Shown: positions 31,690-41,078 of the stretch, in pieces
How positions within the stretch are numbered: position 1 is the stretch's first letter
Layout: each line of letters opens with the position of its first letter
Assembly: GCA_934548045.1 (NCBI GenBank)
Contig: CAKTEM010000006.1
Span: 1 to 64,000, forward strand
Length of the DNA stretch: 64,000 nucleotides
From: an uncultured Faecalibacterium sp.
GTDB lineage: Bacteria; Bacillota; Clostridia; Oscillospirales; Ruminococcaceae
Direction of reading: 5' to 3'
Program-made: the position numbers and the translations under genes
Notes under the pieces: generated by a model
Databases searched by the model: none
Seen by the model: the letters and a program-made list of their open reading frames with translations, nothing else
What the model was told of the DNA's origin: nothing

Positions 31690-32253
31690 ATGGAAAACGA
31701 AAAATTCTTGTTTGTTGTCTCCGGCCCGTCTGGTGTCGGCAAGGACAGCGTTGTGAAAAAGCTCCGGGAGAACCACCCCGAAATTGCGAAGACGGTCTCG
31801 GCCACGACCCGTGCGCCCCGTCCGGGCGAACAGGAGGGCGTAGACTACTACTACCGCACCGAGGAGCAGTTCAAGCAGCTGCTGGCAGAAGACCAGATCG
31901 TGGAGCATAACTATTACAATAAGAACTACTATGGCACCCTCCGCTCCGAGGTCAACCGCCACCTCGACGCAGGCCGGATGGTCGTCCTCGTCATCGACGT
32001 CCACGGCGCGGCCAACATCAAGCGGATGTATCCCGGTGCCAACACCATCTTCCTTCTGCCGCCGTCCATCGAGGAGCTGGAACGCCGTCTGCGCGGCCGC
32101 GGCACCGAGGACGAGGCCAGCGTCCAGCGTCGCCTGAATGAGGCCCTGAATGAGCTTGCCATCAAGGACACCTACGACCAGCAGCTTGTCAACCACGACA
32201 TCGACAGCTGCGCCGAGGAGCTGTACCAGATGATGCGCAAACTGGCCGAATAA
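31690..32253 (+). CDS. gmk: Guanylate kinase
   Basis: 187 residues. It phosphorylates GMP to GDP with ATP. The P-loop is SGPSGVGKDSV near residue 10, followed by the GMP-binding TRAPRPGEQEGVDYYY and the RGRGTEDEASVQRRLNEA lid. Length is normal. It begins 2 bases after remA. The rpoZ gene that commonly follows gmk is absent here, and priA starts 22 bases downstream. Confidence 0.96.
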   Translation: MENEKFLFVVSGPSGVGKDSVVKKLRENHPEIAKTVSATTRAPRPGEQEGVDYYYRTEEQFKQLLAEDQIVEHNYYNKNYYGTLRSEVNRHLDAGRMVVLVIDVHGAANIKRMYPGANTIFLLPPSIEELERRLRGRGTEDEASVQRRLNEALNELAIKDTYDQQLVNHDIDSCAEELYQMMRKLAE

Positions 32254-32274
32254 ACACACGAAGGAGCCGACCGA

Positions 32275-34536
32275 ATGTCAAAAACGGTAGGTGTTGCGGT
32301 CAGCAACGCGACCTTTCACTTCGATAAACTCTATACCTACGCCGTCCTGCCGGAACATCAAAACCTCGTCCGCCTTGGCAGTATGGTTCTGGTGCCGTTC
32401 GGCAAGGGGAGCCGCACCCGGATGGGTGTGGTGCTGGCCTGCGACGCCGAGCCGGAAAATTCCAAGCTGAAGTATCTCTTCGACGTCGCACCGGCCTCGG
32501 CCTGCCTGACGCCGGAACTGCTCCGGCTGGTGAAATTCCTCAAGGAGCGCACCTTCTGCACCTGGTACGAGGCGGTCAAGGCCGTCATCCCGTATGGCGC
32601 GCAGTACAAGCCCAGCGTCGCCGAGGACGGCGTGACGCCTGTCCTTCAAAAGCAGCTCATCCGCCACACCGAGAACGCGTATGAGCTGGTGGGTGAGCTT
32701 CCGGCAAAGCCCAAGCCCACGGCCAAGCAGTTGGCGGCGGTGGCACTGCTGGCCGGAGGGAGCCGCACCCAGAACGAGCTGGAAGAAAAAGGCATCAGCA
32801 AGGCCGTGCTGGACAATCTCTGCGCCAAGGGCGTTCTCGCCTGCAGCAAGGTGAACAAATCCATCGACCTCTATTCGGGCATTGCGCTGAAAAACGAGCC
32901 CATCACCCTCACGGCCGAACAGCAGTCGGCATACGACGTGCTGGTCCCCAAGTTGGAAGACATCGAGCCGCACTCGGCGTTGCTCTACGGCGTGACCGGC
33001 AGCGGAAAGACGCTGGTGTTTTTGAAACTCATCGAACGCTGTCTCGCGCTGGGCCGCCGGGCGTTGGTGCTGGTACCCGAAATCAGTTTAACGCCCCAGA
33101 TGATCTTGCGGCTCAAATCCCAGTTCGGCACCCGGGTCGCTGTCCAGCACTCCGCTCTCAACCACACCGAGCGTCTGCTCCAATGGCAGATGATACAGGA
33201 TGGCGGCGCGGATATCGTGGTCGGCACCCGGAGCGCGATCTTCTCGCCGCTCGAGGACATCGGGCTCATCATCATCGACGAGGAGCAGGAACACACCTAC
33301 CGCTCCGAGTCCTCACCGCGCTACTCCGCCCACGAGGTCGCCCGGCAGCGTGCCGCCGAGAACGGGAGCCTGCTCCTGCTCGCCAGCGCGACGCCCAGCA
33401 CCGAGAGCTTTTATGCCGCCCAGCAGGGGAGGACGCAGCTTGTCCGCCTGACCCAGCGTTACGGCGGCAACCCTCTGCCCAGCGTGGAGATCGTCGATAT
33501 GCGCGCGGAGCTGGCCTCGGGCAACCCCTGTGAACTCAGCATCGCTTTGCAGGACGCCATCCAGCGGAACCTCGACGCCAAAAAGCAGACGATTCTGCTG
33601 CTCAACCGCCGGGGATACCAGACGATGGCCCAGTGCGACGACTGCCGTGCCGTCCTCAAATGCCCAAAGTGCAGCGTGCCGATGGTCTATCACAAGTCGG
33701 CGCACAAACTGCTCTGCCACTACTGCGGCACCCAGCTCGACCCACCGCCCAAGACCTGCCCGGCCTGCGGTGGCAAGCTGCTCTACCGGGGCTTCGGCAC
33801 CCAGAAAGCCGAGGAGGAGCTGAGCCGCATCTTTCCGGATGCCCGGGTGCTGCGGATGGATCAGGATTCCACCGCCGCCAAGAACGCCCATGAAAAGCTG
33901 CTGGCAAAGTTTGCCCGGCATGAGTACGACATCATGGTGGGAACCCAGATGGTCGCCAAGGGGCTGGATTTTGAGGACGTGACGCTGGTGGGCGTCCTCG
34001 GCATCGACTCGCTGCTCTTCGCGCAGGGCTTCCGTGCGTATGAGACGGTGTTCAGTCTCGTCACGCAGGTGGTCGGGCGGAGCGGCCGGGCAAAAGACCC
34101 GGGATTCGCCATCATCCAGACCACTGACCCCAACAACGCGGTCTTAAAGCTTGCCGCCGCGCAGGACTACGACGCGTTCTTTGAACAGGAAATCGCATAC
34201 CGCAGACTGGGCCTGTATCCGCCCTTCTGTGGGCTCTGCGTCGTGGGCTTCTCGGGCGGAAAAGAAATTGAGGTCGCCCGTGCCGCCGCCCGGTTCGCTG
34301 TCCTGCTGGGGCAGCAGGCGGCCAAACAGCCCGACATGCCGCTGCGTGTTCTCGGGCCGACCCCCGGCAACATCGAAAAGATAAACGATAATTACCGCTA
34401 TAAACTCACCATCAAGTGCCGGAACGACCGGCGGTTCCGTGACCTTGTCCGGGCAACGCTGAGCCTCTACGAGGCCGAAAAGCTGCCCTCGAAGGCGACC
34501 GTGGCCGTCGACCTGCACTCGGACGGTGATATCTGA
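32275..34536 (+). CDS. priA: Primosomal protein N' (PriA helicase)
   Basis: 753 residues. The N-terminal DNA-binding domain is followed by the helicase core with Walker A GVTGSGKT near residue 243 and the DEEQ box IIIDEEQEHTY. An inserted zinc-binding region has cysteine pairs (CDDC, CPKC, CHYC, CPAC). Helicase motifs V and VI are VGTQMVAKGLDFEDVTLVGV and TQVVGRSGRA. It reloads the replicative helicase at stalled forks. AAGGAGCCGACCG precedes the ATG. The gene order priA-def-fmt downstream is the usual one. Confidence 0.96.
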   Translation: MSKTVGVAVSNATFHFDKLYTYAVLPEHQNLVRLGSMVLVPFGKGSRTRMGVVLACDAEPENSKLKYLFDVAPASACLTPELLRLVKFLKERTFCTWYEAVKAVIPYGAQYKPSVAEDGVTPVLQKQLIRHTENAYELVGELPAKPKPTAKQLAAVALLAGGSRTQNELEEKGISKAVLDNLCAKGVLACSKVNKSIDLYSGIALKNEPITLTAEQQSAYDVLVPKLEDIEPHSALLYGVTGSGKTLVFLKLIERCLALGRRALVLVPEISLTPQMILRLKSQFGTRVAVQHSALNHTERLLQWQMIQDGGADIVVGTRSAIFSPLEDIGLIIIDEEQEHTYRSESSPRYSAHEVARQRAAENGSLLLLASATPSTESFYAAQQGRTQLVRLTQRYGGNPLPSVEIVDMRAELASGNPCELSIALQDAIQRNLDAKKQTILLLNRRGYQTMAQCDDCRAVLKCPKCSVPMVYHKSAHKLLCHYCGTQLDPPPKTCPACGGKLLYRGFGTQKAEEELSRIFPDARVLRMDQDSTAAKNAHEKLLAKFARHEYDIMVGTQMVAKGLDFEDVTLVGVLGIDSLLFAQGFRAYETVFSLVTQVVGRSGRAKDPGFAIIQTTDPNNAVLKLAAAQDYDAFFEQEIAYRRLGLYPPFCGLCVVGFSGGKEIEVARAAARFAVLLGQQAAKQPDMPLRVLGPTPGNIEKINDNYRYKLTIKCRNDRRFRDLVRATLSLYEAEKLPSKATVAVDLHSDGDI

Positions 34537-34567
34537 TAACAACCTGAATTTTTGGAGGTATATTCTT

Positions 34568-35104
34568 ATGGCTATCCGCAACATCGTAAAAGAAGGCGAC
34601 CCCATCCTGAACAAGGTCTGCCGCCCCGTTACCAACTTCGACGACCGTCTGGCAACTCTGCTGGACGATATGCGTGAGACCATGATCGACGCCGACGGCG
34701 TGGGTCTGGCCGGCCCTCAGGTCGGTATGCTCCGCCGCCTGTTCGTCGTATGGGATACCACCGACGCACCCGAGGAGATCCCGGCTGATTACGAGTACAA
34801 GTTCATCGACTTTGTCAACCCCGAAATTCTGGCCGTCTCCGAGGATGAGGAGACCGCCTACGAGGGCTGCCTGTCCTTCCCGGGTCACAACGGTGCCGTC
34901 ACCCGTCCGGCAGCGGTCAAAGTCCGCGCACAGGACCGCCACGGCAACTGGTTCGAGCTGGAGGCCGAGGGCCTGCTGGCACGCTGCATCCAGCACGAGA
35001 GCGACCATCTGGACGGCATCACCATCATGGAGTCCAGCGAGTATTTCTATGAGGACACCGAGGAAGGCCGTGCCGCTGCACGCAAAGCGAAAGGAAACAA
35101 GTAA
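34568..35104 (+). CDS. def: Peptide deformylase
   Basis: 178 residues from MAIRNIVKEGDPIL behind GGAGG. It removes the formyl group from nascent proteins. The three metal/active-site motifs are present: GVGLAGPQ (one Ala to Gly change from GVGLAAPQ), EGCLSFPG with the ligand Cys, and QHESDHLDG with the HExxH pair. The C-terminus is highly charged. The stop codon overlaps the fmt start (TAATG), which couples the two formyl-cycle enzymes. Confidence 0.96.
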   Translation: MAIRNIVKEGDPILNKVCRPVTNFDDRLATLLDDMRETMIDADGVGLAGPQVGMLRRLFVVWDTTDAPEEIPADYEYKFIDFVNPEILAVSEDEETAYEGCLSFPGHNGAVTRPAAVKVRAQDRHGNWFELEAEGLLARCIQHESDHLDGITIMESSEYFYEDTEEGRAAARKAKGNK

Positions 35105-36024
35105 TGCGCATTTTGTTCATGGGTACGCCCGATATCGCGGCGGACTGCCTGAAAGCCCTTTACGAGGCCGGGCATGACATCTGCGCGGTCTACACCCGTC
35201 GGGATAAGCCGGTGGGCCGCAAGCAGGTCCTGACCGCACCGCCGGTCAAGGAAGTCGCACTCGCGCACGGCACCCCGGTCTTCCAGCCCCGTACCCTGCG
35301 TGACGGCGGCGAGGACGAGAACATCCGGACTCTGGCACCGGAACTTATCGTCGTGGTGGCCTATGGCTGCATCCTGCCGGCGTCGGTGCTGTCCATCCCG
35401 AAGTATGGCTGCATCAACCTGCATGTCTCGCTGCTGCCCAAGTACCGCGGCAGCGCGCCGGTGCAGTGGGCCGTCCTGAACGGCGACAAAGAGACCGGCG
35501 TCTCCATCATGCAGATGGACGAGGGCCTTGACACCGGCGACGTCCTCTGCTGTGAGAAGATCGCCATCGACCCCGAGGAGACCAGCGGCGAGCTGTTCGA
35601 CCGGGTGACGGCTGTGGGCGCAAAAGTCCTCTGCGAGACCGTTCCGGCCATTGCCGCCGGCACCCTGACCGCCGTGCCGCAGCCGCACGAGAACGCCAGC
35701 GTCGCCCCGATGCTGAGTAAGGAGATGGCCGAATTCCACCTGACCGACTCCGCCGAACACATCCACAACTGGGTGCGCGGCATGAACCCGTGGCCGTCGG
35801 CATGGTTCGTCACCTCGGGCGGCAAAAAGGTCAAGGTCAGCGAGTGCCGTGTTGCTCCGTCCAACGGCGAAGCACCCGGTACGGTTCTGGCGACCAAGCC
35901 CCTCACCGTGGCCTGCGGTGAAGGTGCCGTCCAGCTGCTCCACGTCGTGCCGGAGGGCAAAAAACCGATGGAAGGCACGGCATTTGCGGCCGGTCTCCGC
36001 CTGAAAACGGGGGATATCCTCTGA
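35104..36024 (+). CDS. fmt: Methionyl-tRNA formyltransferase
   Basis: 306 residues, normal length. It uses 10-formyl-THF to formylate initiator Met-tRNA. It starts MRILFMGTPDIAADCLKAL. The catalytic region contains HVSLLPKYRGSAPVQWAVLNG and DEGLDTGDVL. The C-terminal OB-like tRNA-binding domain follows residue 205. It overlaps def upstream and rsmB downstream by one base each. Confidence 0.96.
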   Translation: MRILFMGTPDIAADCLKALYEAGHDICAVYTRRDKPVGRKQVLTAPPVKEVALAHGTPVFQPRTLRDGGEDENIRTLAPELIVVVAYGCILPASVLSIPKYGCINLHVSLLPKYRGSAPVQWAVLNGDKETGVSIMQMDEGLDTGDVLCCEKIAIDPEETSGELFDRVTAVGAKVLCETVPAIAAGTLTAVPQPHENASVAPMLSKEMAEFHLTDSAEHIHNWVRGMNPWPSAWFVTSGGKKVKVSECRVAPSNGEAPGTVLATKPLTVACGEGAVQLLHVVPEGKKPMEGTAFAAGLRLKTGDIL

Positions 36025-37346
36025 TGGCGGCGAATCCGAGAGCGGCGGCAGTCGCGGCACTGGTCCGGCAGGAGCAGGACGGCTTTTCCAACCTCATCCT
36101 TGACGCCGAGCTGAAGCGTCAGAAGCTGGAAGGCCGGGATAAAGCCTTTGCCAGCGCGATCTTTTACACCGTGCTGGAACATCAGGGAACGCTGGACTAT
36201 ATCCTCGAGCAGTTCCTGCCCAAAGGTCTGGCAAAACTGGACGCCCCGGTGCGCGAGATTTTGCGCTCCGCTCTGGCACAGGCCCGGTACATGCAGGTTC
36301 CGGTGTCGGCGGCAGTCAACGAGGCTGTCAAGCTGACCCGTACCTTTAAAAAGGCCAGCGCGTCCGGCCTGACGAATGCCGTCCTCCGCCGTGCCTGCGC
36401 CTGCGATTTGAACACGGCAGCGTTCAAAAACGAGACGGAACGCCTGATGGTTTTGGGCTCCTGCGGCCATGATGTCGCCGAGTTCCTCCGGAAACACTAC
36501 CCGGACGAAGCACTGGACATCCTGACCCACACCGCCGACAAGGGCCTGACCAGCCTGCGCGCCAATCCCCTCAAGGCCAGCCCCGAACAGCTCTGCAGCC
36601 TGCTGCTGGAACTCGGCCTTTCGCAGGCAGAGCCGGGCATTGTACCCGGAAGCGTGCTGGCCCGGTTCGAGGGAAGCCCGGCGGACAAAGAGCTATTCCG
36701 GCAGGGATACTACCACGTCGAGGGTCAGGCCAGCCAGCTGGCGGCTCTCTGCGTGGAAGCAAAACCCGGCGAGACCGTCCTTGACCTCTGCGCAGCTCCC
36801 GGCGGCAAGACCCTGCTGCTGGCCGAGCAGATGGAGAACACCGGACATCTTATCAGCTGTGACGTGACCGAGAACCGCACTCAGCTCATTCAGAAAGCCG
36901 TCGAGCGGATGGGCTTCACGAATGTGGAAGTCAAGGTCAACAACGCTGCCGTGCCGAACCCCAGCCTGCCGCAGGCCGACCGCATCCTTGTCGATGCACC
37001 CTGCAGCGGCATCGGTATCTTGGCAAAAAAGCCGGATATCCGGTACAAAAAGCTCGATAAACCGCGTCACGATGAATTATTGTCCACGCAGGCGGCTATC
37101 CTCGATACGGCGGCCGCTCTGCTCAAACCGGGCGGACGGCTGGTCTATTCCACCTGCACCATCGCCCCGTCCGAGAACGAGGAACAGGTGGCGGCGTTCC
37201 TGCGCCGTCATCCGGAATTTGCCGTGGCAACGCCGGACATCCCGTTCCCGGCAGGAATGACGGTCAGCGAATACGGAGCCCTTTCGGTTCCGACCCGGAC
37301 CGGAATGGATGGCTTCTTCCTCTGCGCGATGCAGAAAGCCATTTGA
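36024..37346 (+). CDS. rsmB: 16S rRNA (cytosine-967-C5)-methyltransferase RsmB
   Basis: 440 residues. An N-terminal NusB-like RNA-binding domain (about residues 5-135) precedes the SAM-dependent methyltransferase domain: motif I VLDLCAAPGGKTLLLAEQM, the first catalytic Cys in VDAPCSGIGIL, and the second in YSTCTIAPSENEEQV. It methylates C967 of 16S rRNA. There is tight coupling with fmt, and rlmN follows 18 bases later. Confidence 0.95.
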   Translation: MAANPRAAAVAALVRQEQDGFSNLILDAELKRQKLEGRDKAFASAIFYTVLEHQGTLDYILEQFLPKGLAKLDAPVREILRSALAQARYMQVPVSAAVNEAVKLTRTFKKASASGLTNAVLRRACACDLNTAAFKNETERLMVLGSCGHDVAEFLRKHYPDEALDILTHTADKGLTSLRANPLKASPEQLCSLLLELGLSQAEPGIVPGSVLARFEGSPADKELFRQGYYHVEGQASQLAALCVEAKPGETVLDLCAAPGGKTLLLAEQMENTGHLISCDVTENRTQLIQKAVERMGFTNVEVKVNNAAVPNPSLPQADRILVDAPCSGIGILAKKPDIRYKKLDKPRHDELLSTQAAILDTAAALLKPGGRLVYSTCTIAPSENEEQVAAFLRRHPEFAVATPDIPFPAGMTVSEYGALSVPTRTGMDGFFLCAMQKAI

Positions 37347-37363
37347 TACAATAGGAGAACACC

Positions 37364-38404
37364 ATGGAACAAAAACGCTGTATTTCCTCCCTGACGCTGG
37401 AGGAGTTGGCCGCGGAGCTGAAAGCTCTGGGTCAGCCGGGTTTCCGGGCAAAGCAAATTTTCCACTGGGTACACCAGAAGCTCGTCACCGACTTTTCGGC
37501 CATGTCCGACCAGCCCAAGACCCTTCTGGCAAAACTGGAGGAGAACTTCTACATCGCCGCGCCCCAGATCGAGCGTCGGCAGGAGGCCAAGGACGGCACC
37601 GTAAAATATCTGCTCCGGATGGCGGACGGCAACTGCATCGAGACGGTCGTCATGCGCTATCATTACGGCAACACCGTCTGCGTGTCCACGCAGGTCGGCT
37701 GCCGGATGGGATGCCGCTTTTGCGCCTCCACGCAGGCCGGCCGGGTGCGCAACCTCGAGGCCGGAGAAATTTGTTCGGAAATTTACACCGCTCAGAAGGA
37801 CATCGGGGAGCGCATCTCCCACATCGTCCTGATGGGCATCGGCGAGCCGCTGGACAACTTTGACGAAGTGATGAAGTTCTTGAACATCATCTCTTCGCCC
37901 GAGGGCGTCAACATCGGGATGCGGAACATCAGCCTGTCCACCTGCGGCCTTGTGCCGAAGATCGACCAGCTGGCCGAGAAAAAGCTTCAGCTCACCCTGT
38001 CCGTCTCCCTCCACGCACCGAATAATGAAATTCGCAGCGGCATGATGCCGGTCAACGACGCCTACCCTGTGGAGCAGCTCATCGAGACGGTGCGTCGGTA
38101 TCAGGACGTGACCGGACGCCGGGTCAGCTTCGAGTACTCGATGGTGCGCGGCGTCAACGACTCCGACGCCTGCGCCAAGCAGCTCGCCAACCTCATCCGG
38201 GGGATGGGCGCGCATGTCAATCTCATCCCCATCAACCCGGTGGACGGCAGCCCTTACTCCGCCACCGATGCCGCAAACGTCCGCCGCTTCCAGCAGAAAC
38301 TGGAAAGTCTGGGCGTCAACGCCACGGTGCGCCGCCGCCTCGGCAGCGAGATCAGTGCCGCCTGCGGCCAGCTGCGCCGGGATGAGATGAACGGCAAGGC
38401 GTGA
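37364..38404 (+). CDS. rlmN: 23S rRNA A2503 / tRNA A37 methyltransferase, radical SAM
   Basis: 346 residues. The radical SAM cluster motif is CRMGCRFCAST (CxxxCxxC), preceded by CVSTQVG. MGIGEPLDNFDEV and the C-terminal HVNLIPINPV region are also typical. It methylates A2503 in 23S rRNA using a methyl group carried on a conserved Cys. AGGAGAACACC precedes the ATG. Cfr (A2503 C8) is the paralog, but position after rsmB and sequence favour RlmN. Confidence 0.95.
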   Translation: MEQKRCISSLTLEELAAELKALGQPGFRAKQIFHWVHQKLVTDFSAMSDQPKTLLAKLEENFYIAAPQIERRQEAKDGTVKYLLRMADGNCIETVVMRYHYGNTVCVSTQVGCRMGCRFCASTQAGRVRNLEAGEICSEIYTAQKDIGERISHIVLMGIGEPLDNFDEVMKFLNIISSPEGVNIGMRNISLSTCGLVPKIDQLAEKKLQLTLSVSLHAPNNEIRSGMMPVNDAYPVEQLIETVRRYQDVTGRRVSFEYSMVRGVNDSDACAKQLANLIRGMGAHVNLIPINPVDGSPYSATDAANVRRFQQKLESLGVNATVRRRLGSEISAACGQLRRDEMNGKA

Positions 38405-38435
38405 GTGTGATTTGGATCCGAAAGGAGAAAAGCCT

Positions 38436-39185
38436 ATGAAACTTGCAGGAAAAACCGATGTCGGCCGCGTCCGTCAGGAAAATCAGGACGATTACAGGGC
38501 AGGCGAGCTGCCCGGCGGCGCGGCATGGTGTCTGGTGTGTGACGGTATGGGCGGTGCGCGCGGCGGACGGGAAGCTTCCCACAGCGCGTGCGACGTCATC
38601 GAGCATTGCTTTCAGGAGCAGTATTCCCAGTGTATGCCCGGCGAGGAGTCTCTGTTTCTGAAACGCTCCCTCGTCAGCGCGAACCGCTTTATCTTCCAAA
38701 AGGCCATGCGTGAAGAGTCGCTGGCCGGCATGGGTACCACGGGCGTCTGCGCTCTGGTGCGCGCCGGACAGGCCTTCATCTGCCATGTGGGTGACTCGCG
38801 CGCCTACCTGTTCCGCGACGGCCAGCTCACCCAGCTGACCCACGACCACTCCTATGTGCAGGAGCTGGTGGACTGCGGCACCATCACCCCCGAGGAAGCC
38901 GAGCATCACCCCCAGAAGAACATCATCACCCGGGCGTTGGGCGTGGATTTCCGGGTCGAACCCGAGTTCACCTCCGCCCATCTGGCGGCTGGCGACATGT
39001 TGCTGCTCTGCTCCGACGGCCTGACGAACGCCGTGCCGAAAGAGCAAATTGTGGAATTGATGCAGACCGGCTCCTTCTACGACCTGCCCGACCGGCTGGT
39101 GGATGCGGCCAACGCCAACGGAGGCCCGGACAACATCACCGCGCTGGTGCTGGGCGTCGAACCGATGGAGGTACGCCATGGATAA
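38436..39185 (+). CDS. PP2C-family Ser/Thr protein phosphatase
   Basis: 249 residues from MKLAGKTDVG behind AAAGGAG. Family motifs: DVGRVRQENQDDY, LVCDGMGGARGG (metal-binding Asp-Gly), MGTTGVCALV, CHVGDSRAYLFRDG, LLCSDGLTN and GGPDNITALV. It counteracts the PASTA kinase encoded next, which it overlaps by 8 bases. In Firmicutes this pair controls cell wall growth and division. Confidence 0.95.
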   Translation: MKLAGKTDVGRVRQENQDDYRAGELPGGAAWCLVCDGMGGARGGREASHSACDVIEHCFQEQYSQCMPGEESLFLKRSLVSANRFIFQKAMREESLAGMGTTGVCALVRAGQAFICHVGDSRAYLFRDGQLTQLTHDHSYVQELVDCGTITPEEAEHHPQKNIITRALGVDFRVEPEFTSAHLAAGDMLLLCSDGLTNAVPKEQIVELMQTGSFYDLPDRLVDAANANGGPDNITALVLGVEPMEVRHG

Positions 39186-41067
39186 GCTCATCGGAAAAAC
39201 GCTGGACGGCCTGTACGAGGTCGACAGCCTCATTGGCACCGGCGGCATGGCAAATGTCTACAAAGCCATCGTCGTCGGGCAGAACGGCCCCGTTCCGGTC
39301 GGTACCGAGGTCGCCGTCAAAGTCCTGCGTCAGGAGCTGATGCACGACCCCGACCTTGTCCGCCGGTTCAAGAACGAGTCCAAAGCCATCTCCCTGCTCA
39401 ACCACCCCAACATCGTCAAGGTGTACGATGTCTCGGTGAACGATAAGCTTCAGTATATCGTCATGGAGTATGTGGACGGCATGACCCTGCGCGAGTACCT
39501 CAACGAGCGCGGCGGCAAGCTGACCAGCCGGGAGACGGTGCATTTCATCTCGCAGATTTTGAAAGCCCTCGACCACGCCCACCGCAACGGCGTTGTCCAC
39601 CGGGATATCAAGCCCCAGAACATCATGCTGCTGGACAACGGCCAGCTCCGGATGATGGATTTTGGTATCGCGCGCGTCTCCCGGGCGGAAAATCAGCTCA
39701 CCGGCGGAAAGGCGATGGGCAGTGTCCACTATATCAGCCCCGAGCAGGCCAAAGGCGAGGAGACCGACCGCAAGAGCGATATCTATTCGGTCGGCGTCAT
39801 GATGTACGAAATGCTCTCGGGCAAACTGCCCTTCGACGCCGATGACGTGGTCGAAGTCGCCCTGAAACAGATTTCGGACAAGCCCAGGTCTCTCACCGAG
39901 CTGGCTCCCACTGTGCCGCACGGCCTGGTGGAGATCACCGAAAAGGCTATGGCAAAGTACCCGGCCAACCGGTACGCCAGTGCCGCCGAGATGCTCGATG
40001 CGCTGAACAAGTTCGTCGAAGACCCGTCCATCACGTTCAACTATCAATATCTCCCGGACCCTGTGCCGGAAAAAAAGGTGGTGACGCACCCCATGAACCC
40101 GAAAAAAGAAGAACCCACCCCCAAGAACACCAAAAAGACCCGGAAAAAGAAGAAACGTTCGGTCTTTCTGCCGGTGCTGTTCGGCATCACGGTCGCCTTC
40201 GCGCTGGCCTGCGCCGCTCTGTGCTGGGTCATTCTGAACGATTCCAGCAACCTGATGAACAACAAGGCAGATATCGTCCTCGCCGATTACAACGGCATGA
40301 GCCGGGATGACGTCAACGCGCAGGAGCAGGTCGTCTCCGGCCAGATCGTCGTCAACTGGGAAGAGGAGTACAGCAACGACTACCCCGAGGGATACGTCTA
40401 CAAGCAGTCGCCGGTGGCAGGCCGTACCGTCCGCGAGGGCCAGAGCGTGACCCTGACCGTCAGCCTTGGCGTCCACTACGTCACGGTTCCCGACCTGACA
40501 AATTATTTACAGGCCGACGGTGAGCAGCAGCTGAAAGACCTCGGCGTGTCGGTTCTGGTGACGCAGGCCGTCGATGAGACGGTTGCCGCCGGTTCCATCA
40601 TTCGCACCGACCCGGCGGCTGGCAGTCAGGTCGCCGCAGGCTCCACCGTCGTCGTCTACGTCAGCCGTCCGCAGGTCAGCACCACTACCAAGGTTCCGTC
40701 GCTCACCGGCATGTCGGTCGATAACGCACGGAGCCTGCTGGTGCAGAACAAGCTCGGCCTCGGCAGTCAGACCCAGCAGTACAGCGACCAGCCGGCCGGC
40801 ACCATCATCAGCCAAAGCCCCGGCGCAGGCGCATCGGTGCGTCTGAACAGCCGTGTCAGCGTCGTTGTCAGCGCAGGCCCCGAACCGGCTCCGGAACCGG
40901 AACCCGAAGCACCCAGCAGCACCGAGACGACCGGTGACGGTCAGACCGGCAGTGAGGGCGGACAGTCGGCTTCCAGCTCGGCACCGTCCAGCAGTGAATC
41001 TTCGTCCAGCTCCACTCCCAGCATCGGCTCCACCCTTGGTGACTGGTGGGCCGCTCTGATTTCCTGA
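39178..41067 (+). CDS. prkC: PASTA-domain membrane Ser/Thr protein kinase
   Basis: 629 residues from MDKLIGKTLDG; the ATG overlaps the phosphatase gene end. The kinase domain (1-275) has GTGGMANVYKA, VAVKVL, HRDIKPQN and DFGIARV. A basic juxtamembrane stretch (KNTKKTRKKKKRS) leads to one membrane helix (about 338-360). Three PASTA-type repeats follow outside the cell (roughly 375-450, 451-520, 521-590), which sense muropeptides or lipid II. The last 50 residues are Pro/Glu then Ser-rich, a flexible tail. It probably tunes wall synthesis. Confidence 0.95.
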   Translation: MDKLIGKTLDGLYEVDSLIGTGGMANVYKAIVVGQNGPVPVGTEVAVKVLRQELMHDPDLVRRFKNESKAISLLNHPNIVKVYDVSVNDKLQYIVMEYVDGMTLREYLNERGGKLTSRETVHFISQILKALDHAHRNGVVHRDIKPQNIMLLDNGQLRMMDFGIARVSRAENQLTGGKAMGSVHYISPEQAKGEETDRKSDIYSVGVMMYEMLSGKLPFDADDVVEVALKQISDKPRSLTELAPTVPHGLVEITEKAMAKYPANRYASAAEMLDALNKFVEDPSITFNYQYLPDPVPEKKVVTHPMNPKKEEPTPKNTKKTRKKKKRSVFLPVLFGITVAFALACAALCWVILNDSSNLMNNKADIVLADYNGMSRDDVNAQEQVVSGQIVVNWEEEYSNDYPEGYVYKQSPVAGRTVREGQSVTLTVSLGVHYVTVPDLTNYLQADGEQQLKDLGVSVLVTQAVDETVAAGSIIRTDPAAGSQVAAGSTVVVYVSRPQVSTTTKVPSLTGMSVDNARSLLVQNKLGLGSQTQQYSDQPAGTIISQSPGAGASVRLNSRVSVVVSAGPEPAPEPEPEAPSSTETTGDGQTGSEGGQSASSSAPSSSESSSSSTPSIGSTLGDWWAALIS

Positions 41068-41078
41068 GGGAGGCACGG

